Of a stretch of 64,000 nucleotides of DNA, positions 27,153-38,022 are shown one piece after another. The DNA lies in the NCBI GenBank assembly GCA_002328835.1, contig DCWN01000044.1:1-64000 (forward strand), written 5' to 3'. The notes beneath the pieces were generated by a model that saw only the letters and a program-made list of their open reading frames with translations, did no database searches and was not told the DNA's origin. How positions within the stretch are numbered: the stretch's first letter is position 1; every line of letters begins with the position of its first letter. Source of the stretch: Acidobacteria bacterium UBA2161. Its GTDB lineage: Bacteria; Acidobacteriota; Vicinamibacteria; Vicinamibacterales; UBA823. Position numbers and translations under genes: made by a program.

Positions 27153-27953
27153 ATGAGCGCTCGAATCGTCGCCGTCGCCAATCAGAAGGGTGGCGTGGGC
27201 AAGACCACGACCGCGATCAATCTGGCGGCCTCGCTCGCGCTCGCCGATCGGCGGGTGCTGGCGATCGACACCGATCCGCAGGCGAACCTGACCAGCGGGC
27301 TCGGCCTGAAAGGGCAGGCCGCACCGTCGGGCACGGTGTACCAGGCCCTGACCGCCGCGACGATCCCCGACTTCGCGGCCTACGTGATCGAGACGCAGGT
27401 AAGTGGACTCTCACTGGTGCCGTCGGACCGCCACTTGACCGGCGCCGAACTCGAGATGATCTCGCTCGATCATCGCGAGACACGGCTGCGGGAACTGACG
27501 CACCAGCTCCTCGGGGACTACGACTACATTTTCATCGACACGCCACCGTCGCTCGGCTTGCTGACGCTGAATGGCCTGGTAGCCGCCGACACCGTACTTA
27601 TCCCGCTGCATAGCGAGTACTTCGCCCTCGAAGGGCTGGCCGATCTCGTTACCACGCTGCAACGTATCCGCGCGTCGCTGAACCCCGATCTGGGTATCGA
27701 GGGCGTGCTGTTGACGATGCACGACGGACGAACGAACCTGTCACAACAGGTGTCGCGTGACATCCGGGATTTCTTCAAGGACAAGGTGTTCGACACTGTC
27801 GTTCCCAGGAACGTACGCCTGGGCGAGGCGCCGAGCCACGGCCTGCCGGCGATCCTGTACGACGTGAAGTCGCGGGGCGCCGAGGCCTATGTGGCGCTGG
27901 CGAAGGAGATCCTCGGCAGGGACTCGCTGGCATCGAGGAGTACGCATGGCTGA
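27153..27953 (+). CDS. parA: Chromosome partitioning ATPase ParA (Soj)
   Basis: A 266-residue Walker-type ATPase. The deviant Walker A motif NQKGGVGKTTTAINLA occurs at residues 10-25, the switch I region includes DTDPQANLT, and FIDTPPSLGLLT is the switch II region. It drives segregation of ParB-parS complexes. The start ATG 27153 lacks a strong ribosome-binding site. It overlaps parB by 8 bases. Confidence 0.96.
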   Translation: MSARIVAVANQKGGVGKTTTAINLAASLALADRRVLAIDTDPQANLTSGLGLKGQAAPSGTVYQALTAATIPDFAAYVIETQVSGLSLVPSDRHLTGAELEMISLDHRETRLRELTHQLLGDYDYIFIDTPPSLGLLTLNGLVAADTVLIPLHSEYFALEGLADLVTTLQRIRASLNPDLGIEGVLLTMHDGRTNLSQQVSRDIRDFFKDKVFDTVVPRNVRLGEAPSHGLPAILYDVKSRGAEAYVALAKEILGRDSLASRSTHG

Positions 27954-28791
27954 GAAACGTCCGGCGCTCGGTCGCGGGCTGAGCGCGTTGATTCCTGACG
28001 CGGCGCCGGCGCGCGCCGTCCCGCTCACCGAGATCGACATCGATCGTCTGGCCCCGAACCGCGAGCAGCCGCGTCGCGACGTCGACGCGGCGAACCTGGA
28101 TGGGCTGGCGCAGTCGATTCGCGCGAACGGGATCATTCAGCCGCTCGTGGTGCGGCAGACCGAGCGCGGCTACGAAATCGTGGCGGGTGAACGGCGATGG
28201 CGCGCGGCCCAGCGAGCGGGATTGCTCCGCGTGCCGATCGTCGTGCGGGACGTGACGAACGATCAGCTGCTGCCGCTCGCGCTCATCGAGAACCTCCAGC
28301 GCGAGGACCTGAACCCAATCGAAGAAGCCGTGGCATATCAGCGGCTCGTCGAGCACCATGGCCTCACGCATGACACGATCGCCACCGCGGTCGGCAAGGA
28401 CCGGTCGACCGTGGCCAACGCGTTGCGTCTGCTGAAGTTACCCGAGGAAATCAAGGCCGAGTTGGCGGCCGGGGGGCTGACCGTCGGCCACGCTCGCGCG
28501 CTGCTGGCCGCCGGGGACGAGGCCGCCCAGCGCCGCGCCGCGCGCGAGGTCTTGAAGCGCCGGCTGTCGGTGCGCGAGACCGAGGCGTTCATCCGGAAGC
28601 TGAGCGCGCCAGCGCCAACGGCGCAGGCGGCAGCTCCCGACGTGCACGTGCGCGCTGCCGAGGAACGGTTGCGGCTGGCGCTCGGCACACGCGTGCGGAT
28701 CGTCCGGAAACGGAAGGGGGGCCGGATCGAGATCGACTTCGGCTCCGAGGAGGAGCTGCAACGGATCTACGAGCAGCTGTCGAATCAGTGA
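27946..28791 (+). CDS. parB: Chromosome partitioning protein ParB (Spo0J)
   Basis: A 281-residue parS-binding CTPase. The N-terminus KRPALGRGLSALI is typical. The CTP-binding ParB/Srx domain includes NREQPRRD, the GIIQPLVVR box and the GERRWRAAQRAG motif, and the HTH region reads GKDRSTVANALRLLKLP. The dimerisation domain is at the C-terminus. ATG 27946 overlaps the parA end and is preferred over a 19-residue extension. Confidence 0.96.
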   Translation: MAEKRPALGRGLSALIPDAAPARAVPLTEIDIDRLAPNREQPRRDVDAANLDGLAQSIRANGIIQPLVVRQTERGYEIVAGERRWRAAQRAGLLRVPIVVRDVTNDQLLPLALIENLQREDLNPIEEAVAYQRLVEHHGLTHDTIATAVGKDRSTVANALRLLKLPEEIKAELAAGGLTVGHARALLAAGDEAAQRRAAREVLKRRLSVRETEAFIRKLSAPAPTAQAAAPDVHVRAAEERLRLALGTRVRIVRKRKGGRIEIDFGSEEELQRIYEQLSNQ

Positions 28792-28849
28792 TGCCCCTGA
28801 CCAGGATGTTGCGAGGTCGCGAGATCGTGGCGTACCGACGAGACGAATC

Positions 28850-29905
28850 ATGCGCTGGACGAAACGACGACTGACTGAATACTCCGCCTGTGCTGGCTGA
28901 GCGAGCAAGCTCGCCGCGGGCGAGCTCGCTCAGGTTCTGAGCGATCTGTCGGCGCCACCTGACGACCGCGTGCTGGTCGACTACCGCACGTCGGACGATG
29001 CCGGTGTGTACCGTTGGGACGACAGCTCGGCGCTCGTCCAGACCGTCGACTTCTTCACCCCGATCGTCGACGACCCGTTCGCGTACGGCCAGATCGCCGC
29101 GGCGAATTCCCTGAGCGACGTGTATGCCATGGGCGGGGTGCCGCTCACCGCGCTGGCCGTTGCCGGGTTCCCCGTCGACGAGCTCGAGCCGGGCGTGATC
29201 CAGGCGGTCTTTGAAGGCGGGCTCAGCAAGCTGCGCGAGGCCGGTGTGGCGCTGCTCGGCGGCCACACCGTCAAGGACGCCGAAATCAAGTTCGGGTACT
29301 CGGTGACGGGCCGCATCGATCCCGATCGCGTGCTGTCGAACGCCGGGCTCCAGGCCGGCGATGCGTTGCTGCTGACCAAGCCGCTCGGCACCGGTATCGT
29401 GGCCACCGCCATCAAGAAGGGGCGTGCGCCTGAGGGTGTTGCCGCCAAGGCGATCGAGTCGATGGCGACGTTGAATCGCGCGCCAGCCGATGCACTGCGC
29501 GATCTACCGGCCGGCGCTGTGCACGCCTGCACCGACATCACCGGGTTCGGGCTGGTGGGCCACGCCTGCGAGATGGCCGCGGCCTCCGCCGTGGGTGTGC
29601 GCATCGATTCGGCGAGGGTCCCCCTCCTCGAGGGTGCGACAGCGCTGGTGAGCCGGAACCAGACCGCGGGAGGCGACTCCAACGCTCGCCATTTCGGGGA
29701 ACGGACCGAGATCGTCGGGGAGGTGAGCGCCGATCTGGTCGCCCTGCTGCACGATCCCCAGACCTCGGGCGGATTGCTCGTGGCCGTGGCCCCCGCCGCG
29801 CGCGAGCGCGCCGCCCAGGCCCTGGCCGAGGCCGGCGTCGACGGGGTGCAGATCGGCGAGGCCGTTCCCGTGCAGGACGCGAGCGCGCTCGTGCGCATCA
29901 CCTGA
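28850..29905 (+). CDS. selD: Selenophosphate synthase SelD, predicted selenoprotein (UGA = Sec)
   Basis: Read from ATG 28850 with UGA 28898-28900 as selenocysteine, this is a 351-residue SelD of normal length that makes selenophosphate from selenide and ATP. The segment before and after the UGA reads LTEYSACAG-U-ASKL. It matches the SelD active-site loop, in which the catalytic Cys/Sec is followed by the conserved Lys. After it come VQTVDFFTPIVDDPF, AAANSLSDVYAMGG and LLGGHTVKDAEIKFGYSVTG, all SelD signatures. Without recoding the first usable start is GTG 28970, which removes the active-site loop. The upstream frame is open to parB and the ribosome-binding site is weak. A Cys-to-TGA mutation is the alternative, but the SECIS-like hairpin argues for Sec. 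Confidence 0.9.
28898..28932 (+). promoter_or_regulatory. Candidate bacterial SECIS hairpin in selD
   Basis: The UGA starts a 14-bp stem: outer UGAGCG (28898-28903) pairs with CGCUCA (28927-28932), and inner AGCUCGCC (28908-28915) pairs with GGCGAGCU (28919-28926). There is a 4-base 5' bulge and a GCG apical loop at 28916-28918, about 16 bases after the UGA. A G at the start of a small apical loop at this distance fits known bacterial SECIS elements read by SelB. Confidence 0.75.
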
Positions 29906-30016
29906 GTGTCCACCCCGCCACCTGATCCTCCGTCGAGTGGCGAGTGGCGAGCCGAGCCCGGCCGTCAGCGGTGTCCACGGACGCCGACAAACAGCGGAAT
30001 TACGGCCTGATCGCTA

Positions 30017-30045
30017 TTGCCGGGGCGCGGTGCAGATGATAAAAT
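30017..30045 (+). promoter_or_regulatory. Candidate promoter of the ATP synthase operon
   Basis: TTGCCG (30017-30022, four of six), a 17-base spacer, and TAAAAT (30040-30045, five of six). The predicted start near 30052 leaves about 58 bases of leader before atpF'. Confidence 0.55.
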
Positions 30046-30109
30046 CTCCGTTTTGTACGGGCGCTCGAATGCGCTTCGGATCGTGGCGCGTCGGACGAGG
30101 AACTGGCGA

Positions 30110-30541
30110 GTGATTCCTGACCTCTCGGTCGTCTGGGTAATCGGGCTCGTGCTGCTGTTGGCGTGGTTGCTCAAGCGCCTGCTGATCGTGCCGCTCACCC
30201 AGGTGATGGAGCAGCGCGAGCGGGCCATTGGGTCGGCGCGGGAACTGGCCGAATCGGCCGCGACGCGAGCCGCGGAGGCCACGGCCGAGTTCGAGACGAA
30301 GACGGCTGCCGCCCGCGCGGAGATCTACCAGCAGATGGACGAGAGTCGCCGTGAGCTGCTGAACCGCCGGGCCGAGATCCTCGACGAGACGCGCCGAGAC
30401 GCCGAGTCGAACCTTGCGGATGCGACCGAACGCCTGAAGCAACAGACCGTCGATGCCCGCGCCCAGCTCGAGCGCGATGCCGAAGCGCTGGGTACGACCG
30501 CGGCCGAGCGCGTGCTGGGCCGAAAGATTTCGTCGAATTGA
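30110..30541 (+). CDS. ATP synthase F0 subunit b' (first b-type subunit)
   Basis: A 143-residue membrane-anchored peripheral-stalk protein. GTG 30110 has GAGGA 8 bases upstream and starts directly before the membrane helix (VVWVIGLVLLLAWLLKRLL), so the in-frame extension back to 30017 is rejected because it overlaps the promoter. The rest is a long charged coiled coil with heptad patterning, typical of b subunits. It is paired with a second, longer b gene, so the stalk is probably a b/b' heterodimer. Confidence 0.85.
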   Translation: MIPDLSVVWVIGLVLLLAWLLKRLLIVPLTQVMEQRERAIGSARELAESAATRAAEATAEFETKTAAARAEIYQQMDESRRELLNRRAEILDETRRDAESNLADATERLKQQTVDARAQLERDAEALGTTAAERVLGRKISSN

Positions 30542-31305
30542 TGCTCGGTGCGCCTGACGCCCGGCGCAACGCGCCGCCGCCTGAACGTCCGCCGAACGGG
30601 AGATCGTTGACCGTTAGCCATCCATCGCCTGCCGTCCGACCCACTCGCTGCCCCGGTCGATCGAGTGCCTGGGCGGCGTGCATCCTGCTCGTCTGGCTCG
30701 GCCTGTTCGGCTGGCTGCCGGTACCCGTGTCGAATTTCGGGGCCATCGCGGCAGTGTCGGCCTCGCAGCCGTCGCCCAGCGAGGGCGCGGCTGCAGAGGT
30801 GGACGAGCATGCCGAGGAGGAAGAGCACGCGTCGATCTGGGAGACCGTGGCGCGGCTGACCAACTTCGCCGTGCTGGTCGGCAGCATGTTCTACCTGCTC
30901 CGAGGCCCCGTGACCGTGTATCTGCGCAACCGGGGCGATCAGGTGCGACAGGACCTCGCCCAGGCCCGAGTGACCAGCGCCGAGGCGGCTCGGCAGCTGG
31001 AAGCGATCGAGGAACAGCTCCGGGCTCTGCCCGACGAGCTGGCCGCGCTGCGCGTCCGGGGGAAGGACGAGATGATTGCCGAGGAATCGCGCTTGAAGGA
31101 GTCGACCGAGGCCGCCCGGCGGCGGCTGGTGGAGCAGAGCCAGCGCGAACTCGATCTCCAGCTACGGATCGCCAAGCGCGACCTGACGCAGCATGCGGCG
31201 GCCCTGGCGACCCAAGTTGCCGCCCAGCAGATCAAGGCGAACCTGTCCGAGGCCGACCAGCTGAGGCTGGTCGATCGCTACGTCGATCAGGTGCAGCCGA
31301 ATTGA
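30541..31305 (+). CDS. atpF: ATP synthase F0 subunit b with N-terminal extension
   Basis: A 254-residue b-type stalk subunit. ATG 30541 overlaps the preceding stop (TGATG); TTG 30538 is also in frame. Residues about 40-75 form a signal-peptide-like hydrophobic stretch ending in SxSA, then an acidic linker (EEEEHASIWETVARLTNF), a second membrane helix (VLVGSMFYLLRGPV) and a long coiled coil. The N-terminal extension is unusual for b subunits and may be cleaved or may form a second membrane anchor. It lies 7 bases from atpH. Confidence 0.83.
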   Translation: MLGAPDARRNAPPPERPPNGRSLTVSHPSPAVRPTRCPGRSSAWAACILLVWLGLFGWLPVPVSNFGAIAAVSASQPSPSEGAAAEVDEHAEEEEHASIWETVARLTNFAVLVGSMFYLLRGPVTVYLRNRGDQVRQDLAQARVTSAEAARQLEAIEEQLRALPDELAALRVRGKDEMIAEESRLKESTEAARRRLVEQSQRELDLQLRIAKRDLTQHAAALATQVAAQQIKANLSEADQLRLVDRYVDQVQPN

Positions 31306-31312
31306 GTTCACG

Positions 31313-31866
31313 ATGAGCGATAGAGCCGTCGCCGGACGCTACGCCCGCGCGCTGTTCGACGTTGTCACCGCCGAGCCCGACGGCGATCCGATGGCCGCGC
31401 AGCGCGATCTGGAGGGCTTCGCGGCGCTGCTGGAAGAACACCCGGCGCTGTACCAGGCGCTGGCGAACCCGGCCGTCCCGGCGGCGCGCAAGCAGGCGGC
31501 GGTCACCGCGGTGCTGGCAACGGCCTCGGGCGTCGCGCGCCCTGTCGCGCGACTCCTGGACCTGCTGGCCGCCCGCGACCGGATCCCGCTGACCCCCGAC
31601 ATCCTCGCGGCGTTCCGCGCCCGCGTGCAGGAACGGCTGCAGATCGTCCACGCCGAAGTCACGACCGCGGTGGCGTTGACGGCCGACCGGCGCGACGCGG
31701 TGGCGCGGCGCCTGGGCGAGGCGACCGGGAAACAAGTGTCGATCGAGGCTCGCGTCGATCCGTCGATCATCGGCGGCGTCGTGGCGAAGATCGGCAGCAC
31801 CGTGTACGACGGCAGCGTCGTGCGCCAGCTCGAGCGGCTGCGTGAGCAACTGGAGAGTGGAGCCTG

Positions 31867-31867
<1 letters not shown>
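31313..31867 (+). CDS. atpH: ATP synthase F1 subunit delta
   Basis: A 184-residue subunit joining the peripheral stalk to the top of F1 (OSCP homologue). The N-terminus VAGRYARALFDV matches the AxxYAxALF signature of delta, and the C-terminal KIGSTVYDGSVVRQLERLREQL is the conserved end (GSxxxDxSxxxxLxxL). Its stop overlaps the atpA start by one base. Confidence 0.93.
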
Positions 31868-33396
<1,529 letters not shown>

Positions 33397-33399
33397 TCG

Positions 33400-34299
33400 A
33401 TGCCGTCACTCCTCGACATCCGCCGCCGCGTCCGCGCCGTCAAGTCGACGCAGCAGATCACCAAGGCCATGAAGATGGTCGCGGCGTCGAAGCTGCGCGG
33501 GGCGCAGGAGCGCATTCTCAATGCGCGGCCGTTCGCGCATCAGATGCTCCGCGTGCTGAACGGCCTGGCGGGGCGCATCGATTCGTCGATGCATCCGCTG
33601 CTCGCCGACCCCGCGGTGCGGACCGGCGGAACGCTGATCTTCGTGATCACGGCCGACAAGGGACTGTGCGGCGGTTTCAACACGAACATCATCAAGACGG
33701 CGGGCAAGTTCGCGGTCGCCGATCCGGACCGTGAAGTCGCGCTCGGTCTCGTTGGCCGCAAGGGGCGCGATTTCTTCTCGCGTCGCGGGTTCGACGTCCG
33801 GTACGAGATCACGAACCTGTTCGGCAATCTGTCGTTCAACGACGCGCAGGAAATCGCCGAGGTCGCCATCGACGAGTACACCCACGACCGGACCGACTCG
33901 GTGTATCTCGTCTACAACGAGTTCAAGTCGGTGATGCAGCAGCGAGTCGTCGTCGAGCGGCTGCTGCCGATCGGCCAGCTGCCGGAAGACGAGCCTGACG
34001 ACGACACGCCGCTCGATCCGGCCGTCGCGGAAGCCGCGTCGCTCGTGGACTATCTCTACGAGCCGGTACCGCAGCAGATTTTCAACGAACTGCTGCCGCA
34101 TCACGTCGAGATCCAGGTGTTCCGGGCGCTGCTGGAGTCGTCGGCGGCCGAGCACGCGGCGCGGATGACGGCCATGGATTCTGCGACGAAGAACTCCGGA
34201 GAGATCATCGATCAGTTGACGATCTACATGAACAAGGTGCGACAGGCGGCCATCACGCGGGAGATCATCGAGGTCGTGTCGGGAGCCGAAGCGCTGTAG
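33400..34299 (+). CDS. atpG: ATP synthase F1 subunit gamma
   Basis: A 299-residue rotor shaft subunit. The N-terminal helix reads IRRRVRAVKSTQQITKAMKMVAASKLR with the conserved TxQITKAMxMVAxxKL signature. The C-terminal helix includes MDSATKNSGEIIDQLTIYMNKVRQAAIT (segments match gamma's NATxNAxxxI...LTLxYNxxRQAxIT). It lies 3 bases after atpA. A 224-base structured gap separates it from atpD. Confidence 0.96.
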   Translation: MPSLLDIRRRVRAVKSTQQITKAMKMVAASKLRGAQERILNARPFAHQMLRVLNGLAGRIDSSMHPLLADPAVRTGGTLIFVITADKGLCGGFNTNIIKTAGKFAVADPDREVALGLVGRKGRDFFSRRGFDVRYEITNLFGNLSFNDAQEIAEVAIDEYTHDRTDSVYLVYNEFKSVMQQRVVVERLLPIGQLPEDEPDDDTPLDPAVAEAASLVDYLYEPVPQQIFNELLPHHVEIQVFRALLESSAAEHAARMTAMDSATKNSGEIIDQLTIYMNKVRQAAITREIIEVVSGAEAL

Positions 34300-34312
34300 C
34301 GAAGGACGACGA

Positions 34313-34506
34313 GGGGGCATGGGGCGCGAGGTGCCCCCTGCCAGAAGACAGACTAGGCCGCGCACGGCGCGGCCCGCGGGCGGCGGCACGGGGCATTCGG
34401 GCAAGAGCGAGCGGCAAGGCGCGCACAGCGCGCCTCGCGACGTCCGGAGTGGGGCTCTCGGGGTCCCCGCGGAGGACGGTGCGGGGGTTCGGGGCGTAGC
34501 CCCGAA
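34313..34506. repeat. Array of four hairpins between atpG and atpD
   Basis: This gap contains four compact inverted repeats. The first is GGGGGCA 34313-34319 with TGCCCCC 34332-34338. The second is GGCCGCGC 34356-34363 with GCGCGGCC 34367-34374 (loop ACG). The third is AGGCGCGC 34417-34424 with GCGCGCCT 34428-34435 (loop ACA). The fourth is TTCGGGGC 34488-34495 with GCCCCGAA 34499-34506 (loop GTA). The last three have perfect 8-bp stems and 3-base loops. None is followed by a U-run. The final one ends 6 bases before the atpD Shine-Dalgarno. Confidence 0.85.
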
Positions 34507-34523
34507 GTGAAGAAGGAAAACAA

Positions 34524-35987
<1,464 letters not shown>

Positions 35988-35991
35988 CGGC

Positions 35992-36414
35992 ATGGCCCTG
36001 CCAGCGCAGATCAATCTCGAGATCGTGACCCCGGACCGGGCGCTCGTCAGCCAGCCCGTCGACGAGGTGCAGATTCCCGGCGCCGAGGGGTACTTCGGCG
36101 TGCTGCCCGGGCACACGCCACTTCTGGTCACGCTGGAAGTTGGCCAGCTCTGGTACCGGGTCGGCCAGGAGCGTTCGTTCCTCACCGTGGCGTTCGGGTT
36201 CGCCGAGGTGCTGCCGGACCGGGTGACGATTCTTGCCAAGGTCGCGGAAACCGCCGAGGGCATCGACGTCGAACGCGCCCGTTCGGCCCGGAAGCGCGCC
36301 GAAGAGCGGCTGACCAAGCGGGTCTCGGACCTCGACTTCGAGCGCGCCCGGCTCTCGCTCCTGCGGTCGCTCATCCGGCTGCAGGTCGCGTCGCGCGCCA
36401 GGATTCGCGGCTGA
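35992..36414 (+). CDS. atpC: ATP synthase F1 subunit epsilon
   Basis: A 140-residue central-stalk subunit. The N-terminal beta-sandwich contains EIVTPDRALVSQPVDEVQIPG and YFGVLPGHTPLL, both signatures (GxFGVLPGHxPL). A C-terminal helical hairpin with ERARSARKRAEERL follows. It lies 4 bases after atpD and ends the ATP synthase cluster. The genes for a and c subunits are not in this window. Confidence 0.95.
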   Translation: MALPAQINLEIVTPDRALVSQPVDEVQIPGAEGYFGVLPGHTPLLVTLEVGQLWYRVGQERSFLTVAFGFAEVLPDRVTILAKVAETAEGIDVERARSARKRAEERLTKRVSDLDFERARLSLLRSLIRLQVASRARIRG

Positions 36415-36463
36415 TTTTCGGCTCGGGTTCGAAGTCGGCTATCATTTGGCCGCGGACACCAAC

Positions 36464-37231
36464 ATGAGCGTTGCATGGGCCGTTGTCTCCGACACCGGTC
36501 TTCGCCGATCGTCCAACGAAGACAATCACTGCGCCCGGCCTGACCTCGGCCTGTTCCTGGTGGCCGATGGCATGGGCGGCCACGTCGCGGGCGAGGTGGC
36601 TTCCCGGATTGCGGTCGAGACGATCGAGGAGTTCATCGACCAGACCAAGTCGGCCGGCCCAGACGACACCTGGCCCTTTCCCTTCGACACCGCACTGGGC
36701 ACCGACGCCAACCGGATGACGGCGGCGTTTCGCCTCGCTAATCGGACGATTGCCGCGAAGATGGCCGCGGCCCAGGGCCTGCGCGGCATGGCGACGACGG
36801 CCTCGGCGGTCCTCGTACATGGCGAAGAGGCCGTGGTGGCGCACGTGGGCGATAGCCGGGTCTACAGGCTCCGGGGCGGCGAGTTGGAACGACTGACCGT
36901 CGACCACTCCTGGGTGGAGGAGCAGGTGCGCGCCGGCGCCCTCACCCCGGAGGCGGCGCGGCAGCATCCGTGGCGCAACGTGGTCACGCGCGCCCTGTCG
37001 GGCGGCGAAGACCCGGCGGTCGATGTCGCGGAGTACCCGCTGAAACCCGGCGATCGTCTGCTGCTCTGCTCGGACGGGTTGTTCTCGGTGACGCCTGACG
37101 AGCAGACCGCCGAGATCCTGGGCCGGGACGCGCCGCTCGCCGACATCTGCCAGGCGCTGGTCGACGAGGCCAACGCGAAGGGCGGGCCCGACAACATCAC
37201 GACGCTCGTGCTGCAAATCGATGTTCCATAA
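36464..37231 (+). CDS. PP2C-family serine/threonine protein phosphatase
   Basis: A 255-residue Mg/Mn-dependent phosphatase of the PrpC/Stp type. Conserved metal-binding motifs are present: SNEDN near residue 20, LVADGMGGHVAGE, HVGDSRVYRLR, LCSDGLFSV and GGPDNITTLVL. It usually counteracts Hanks-type kinases, but no kinase gene is adjacent. Start ATG 36464 is preferred over a TTG 18 bases earlier. The gene overlaps the ABC permease gene by 11 bases, so phosphatase and exporter are likely co-expressed. Confidence 0.92.
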   Translation: MSVAWAVVSDTGLRRSSNEDNHCARPDLGLFLVADGMGGHVAGEVASRIAVETIEEFIDQTKSAGPDDTWPFPFDTALGTDANRMTAAFRLANRTIAAKMAAAQGLRGMATTASAVLVHGEEAVVAHVGDSRVYRLRGGELERLTVDHSWVEEQVRAGALTPEAARQHPWRNVVTRALSGGEDPAVDVAEYPLKPGDRLLLCSDGLFSVTPDEQTAEILGRDAPLADICQALVDEANAKGGPDNITTLVLQIDVP

Positions 37232-38015
37232 CCTGGGCCGCCTGCTCCGCTACCGGGGCCTCATCCAGAGCCTGGTGGCCCGGGAGCTGAAGGCGCGCTA
37301 CAGGGGATCGGTCCTCGGGTTCTTCTGGTCGTTCATCAATCCGCTCCTGCTCCTGCTGGTCTACTGGTTCGTGTTCAGTGTCGTCCTGCCCGGGATCCGC
37401 CCGATCGACGTCCAGCCCTATGCCCTATTCATGTTTTGTGGGCTCCTGCCGTGGACGTGGTTCTCGTCATCGGTGCTAGAGGCGTCGAACGTGCTGATCA
37501 TGGGCGGCAACCTCATCAAGAAAGTGCTGTTTCCGGCCGAGGTGCTGCCGTTCGTCACCGTCTTCGCGAACATGATTCACTTCTTCCTGGGCCTGCCGAT
37601 CATCGCGGCGGCGCTCGTCTACTTCGCGGTGCCGATCAACTGGTTGGATCTGCTCTGGTTGCCGGTCATCGTGCTCGTGCAGCTAATCTTCACACTTGGC
37701 CTGGCGCTGATCGTCGCGCCACTCACGGTGCACTTCCGCGATCTCAAGGACATTCTCGGCAACCTGATGACCTTCTGGTTCTTCGCCACGCCGATCATCT
37801 ATCCGATGTCGCTGGCGCCGGAGGGCGGCAAGTGGCTGCTCGACCTGAACCCGTTCACGCACCTGGCGATCTCCTATCAGGAAGTGTTGTTCTACGACGG
37901 ACCGTTCGGCCACTGGAAGTGGCTGCTGGCACTAGGTGGCGCGTCGATCGTGCTGTTTCTGGCGGGTTACTTCCTGTTCGATCGACTACGCGACTCGTTC
38001 GCCGAAGAGGTATGA
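37221..38015 (+). CDS. wzm: ABC-2-type polysaccharide export permease (Wzm/TagG-like)
   Basis: A 264-residue inner-membrane protein with six hydrophobic segments. The N-terminal SLVARELKARYRGSVLGFFWSFINPL is the hallmark of O-antigen/teichoic acid ABC exporters (LVxRDLKxRYxxSxLGxxWxxxxPL), and LNPFTHLAISYQEVLF is the conserved C-terminal segment. It pairs with the ATPase gene 7 bases downstream to export undecaprenyl-linked glycan. The length and sequence style fit Wzm, but the glycan is unknown. Confidence 0.9.
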   Translation: MFHNLGRLLRYRGLIQSLVARELKARYRGSVLGFFWSFINPLLLLLVYWFVFSVVLPGIRPIDVQPYALFMFCGLLPWTWFSSSVLEASNVLIMGGNLIKKVLFPAEVLPFVTVFANMIHFFLGLPIIAAALVYFAVPINWLDLLWLPVIVLVQLIFTLGLALIVAPLTVHFRDLKDILGNLMTFWFFATPIIYPMSLAPEGGKWLLDLNPFTHLAISYQEVLFYDGPFGHWKWLLALGGASIVLFLAGYFLFDRLRDSFAEEV

Positions 38016-38022
38016 ACCAGCG

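Noticed and set aside
28970..29905. selD called from GTG 28970
   Set aside because: This start removes the SelD catalytic loop; the family-typical N-terminus is present upstream, interrupted only by UGA.
37936..38022. N-terminal extension of the exporter ATPase
   Set aside because: It overlaps the permease gene in another frame and its residues are not ABC-like; GTG 38023 starts the fold.
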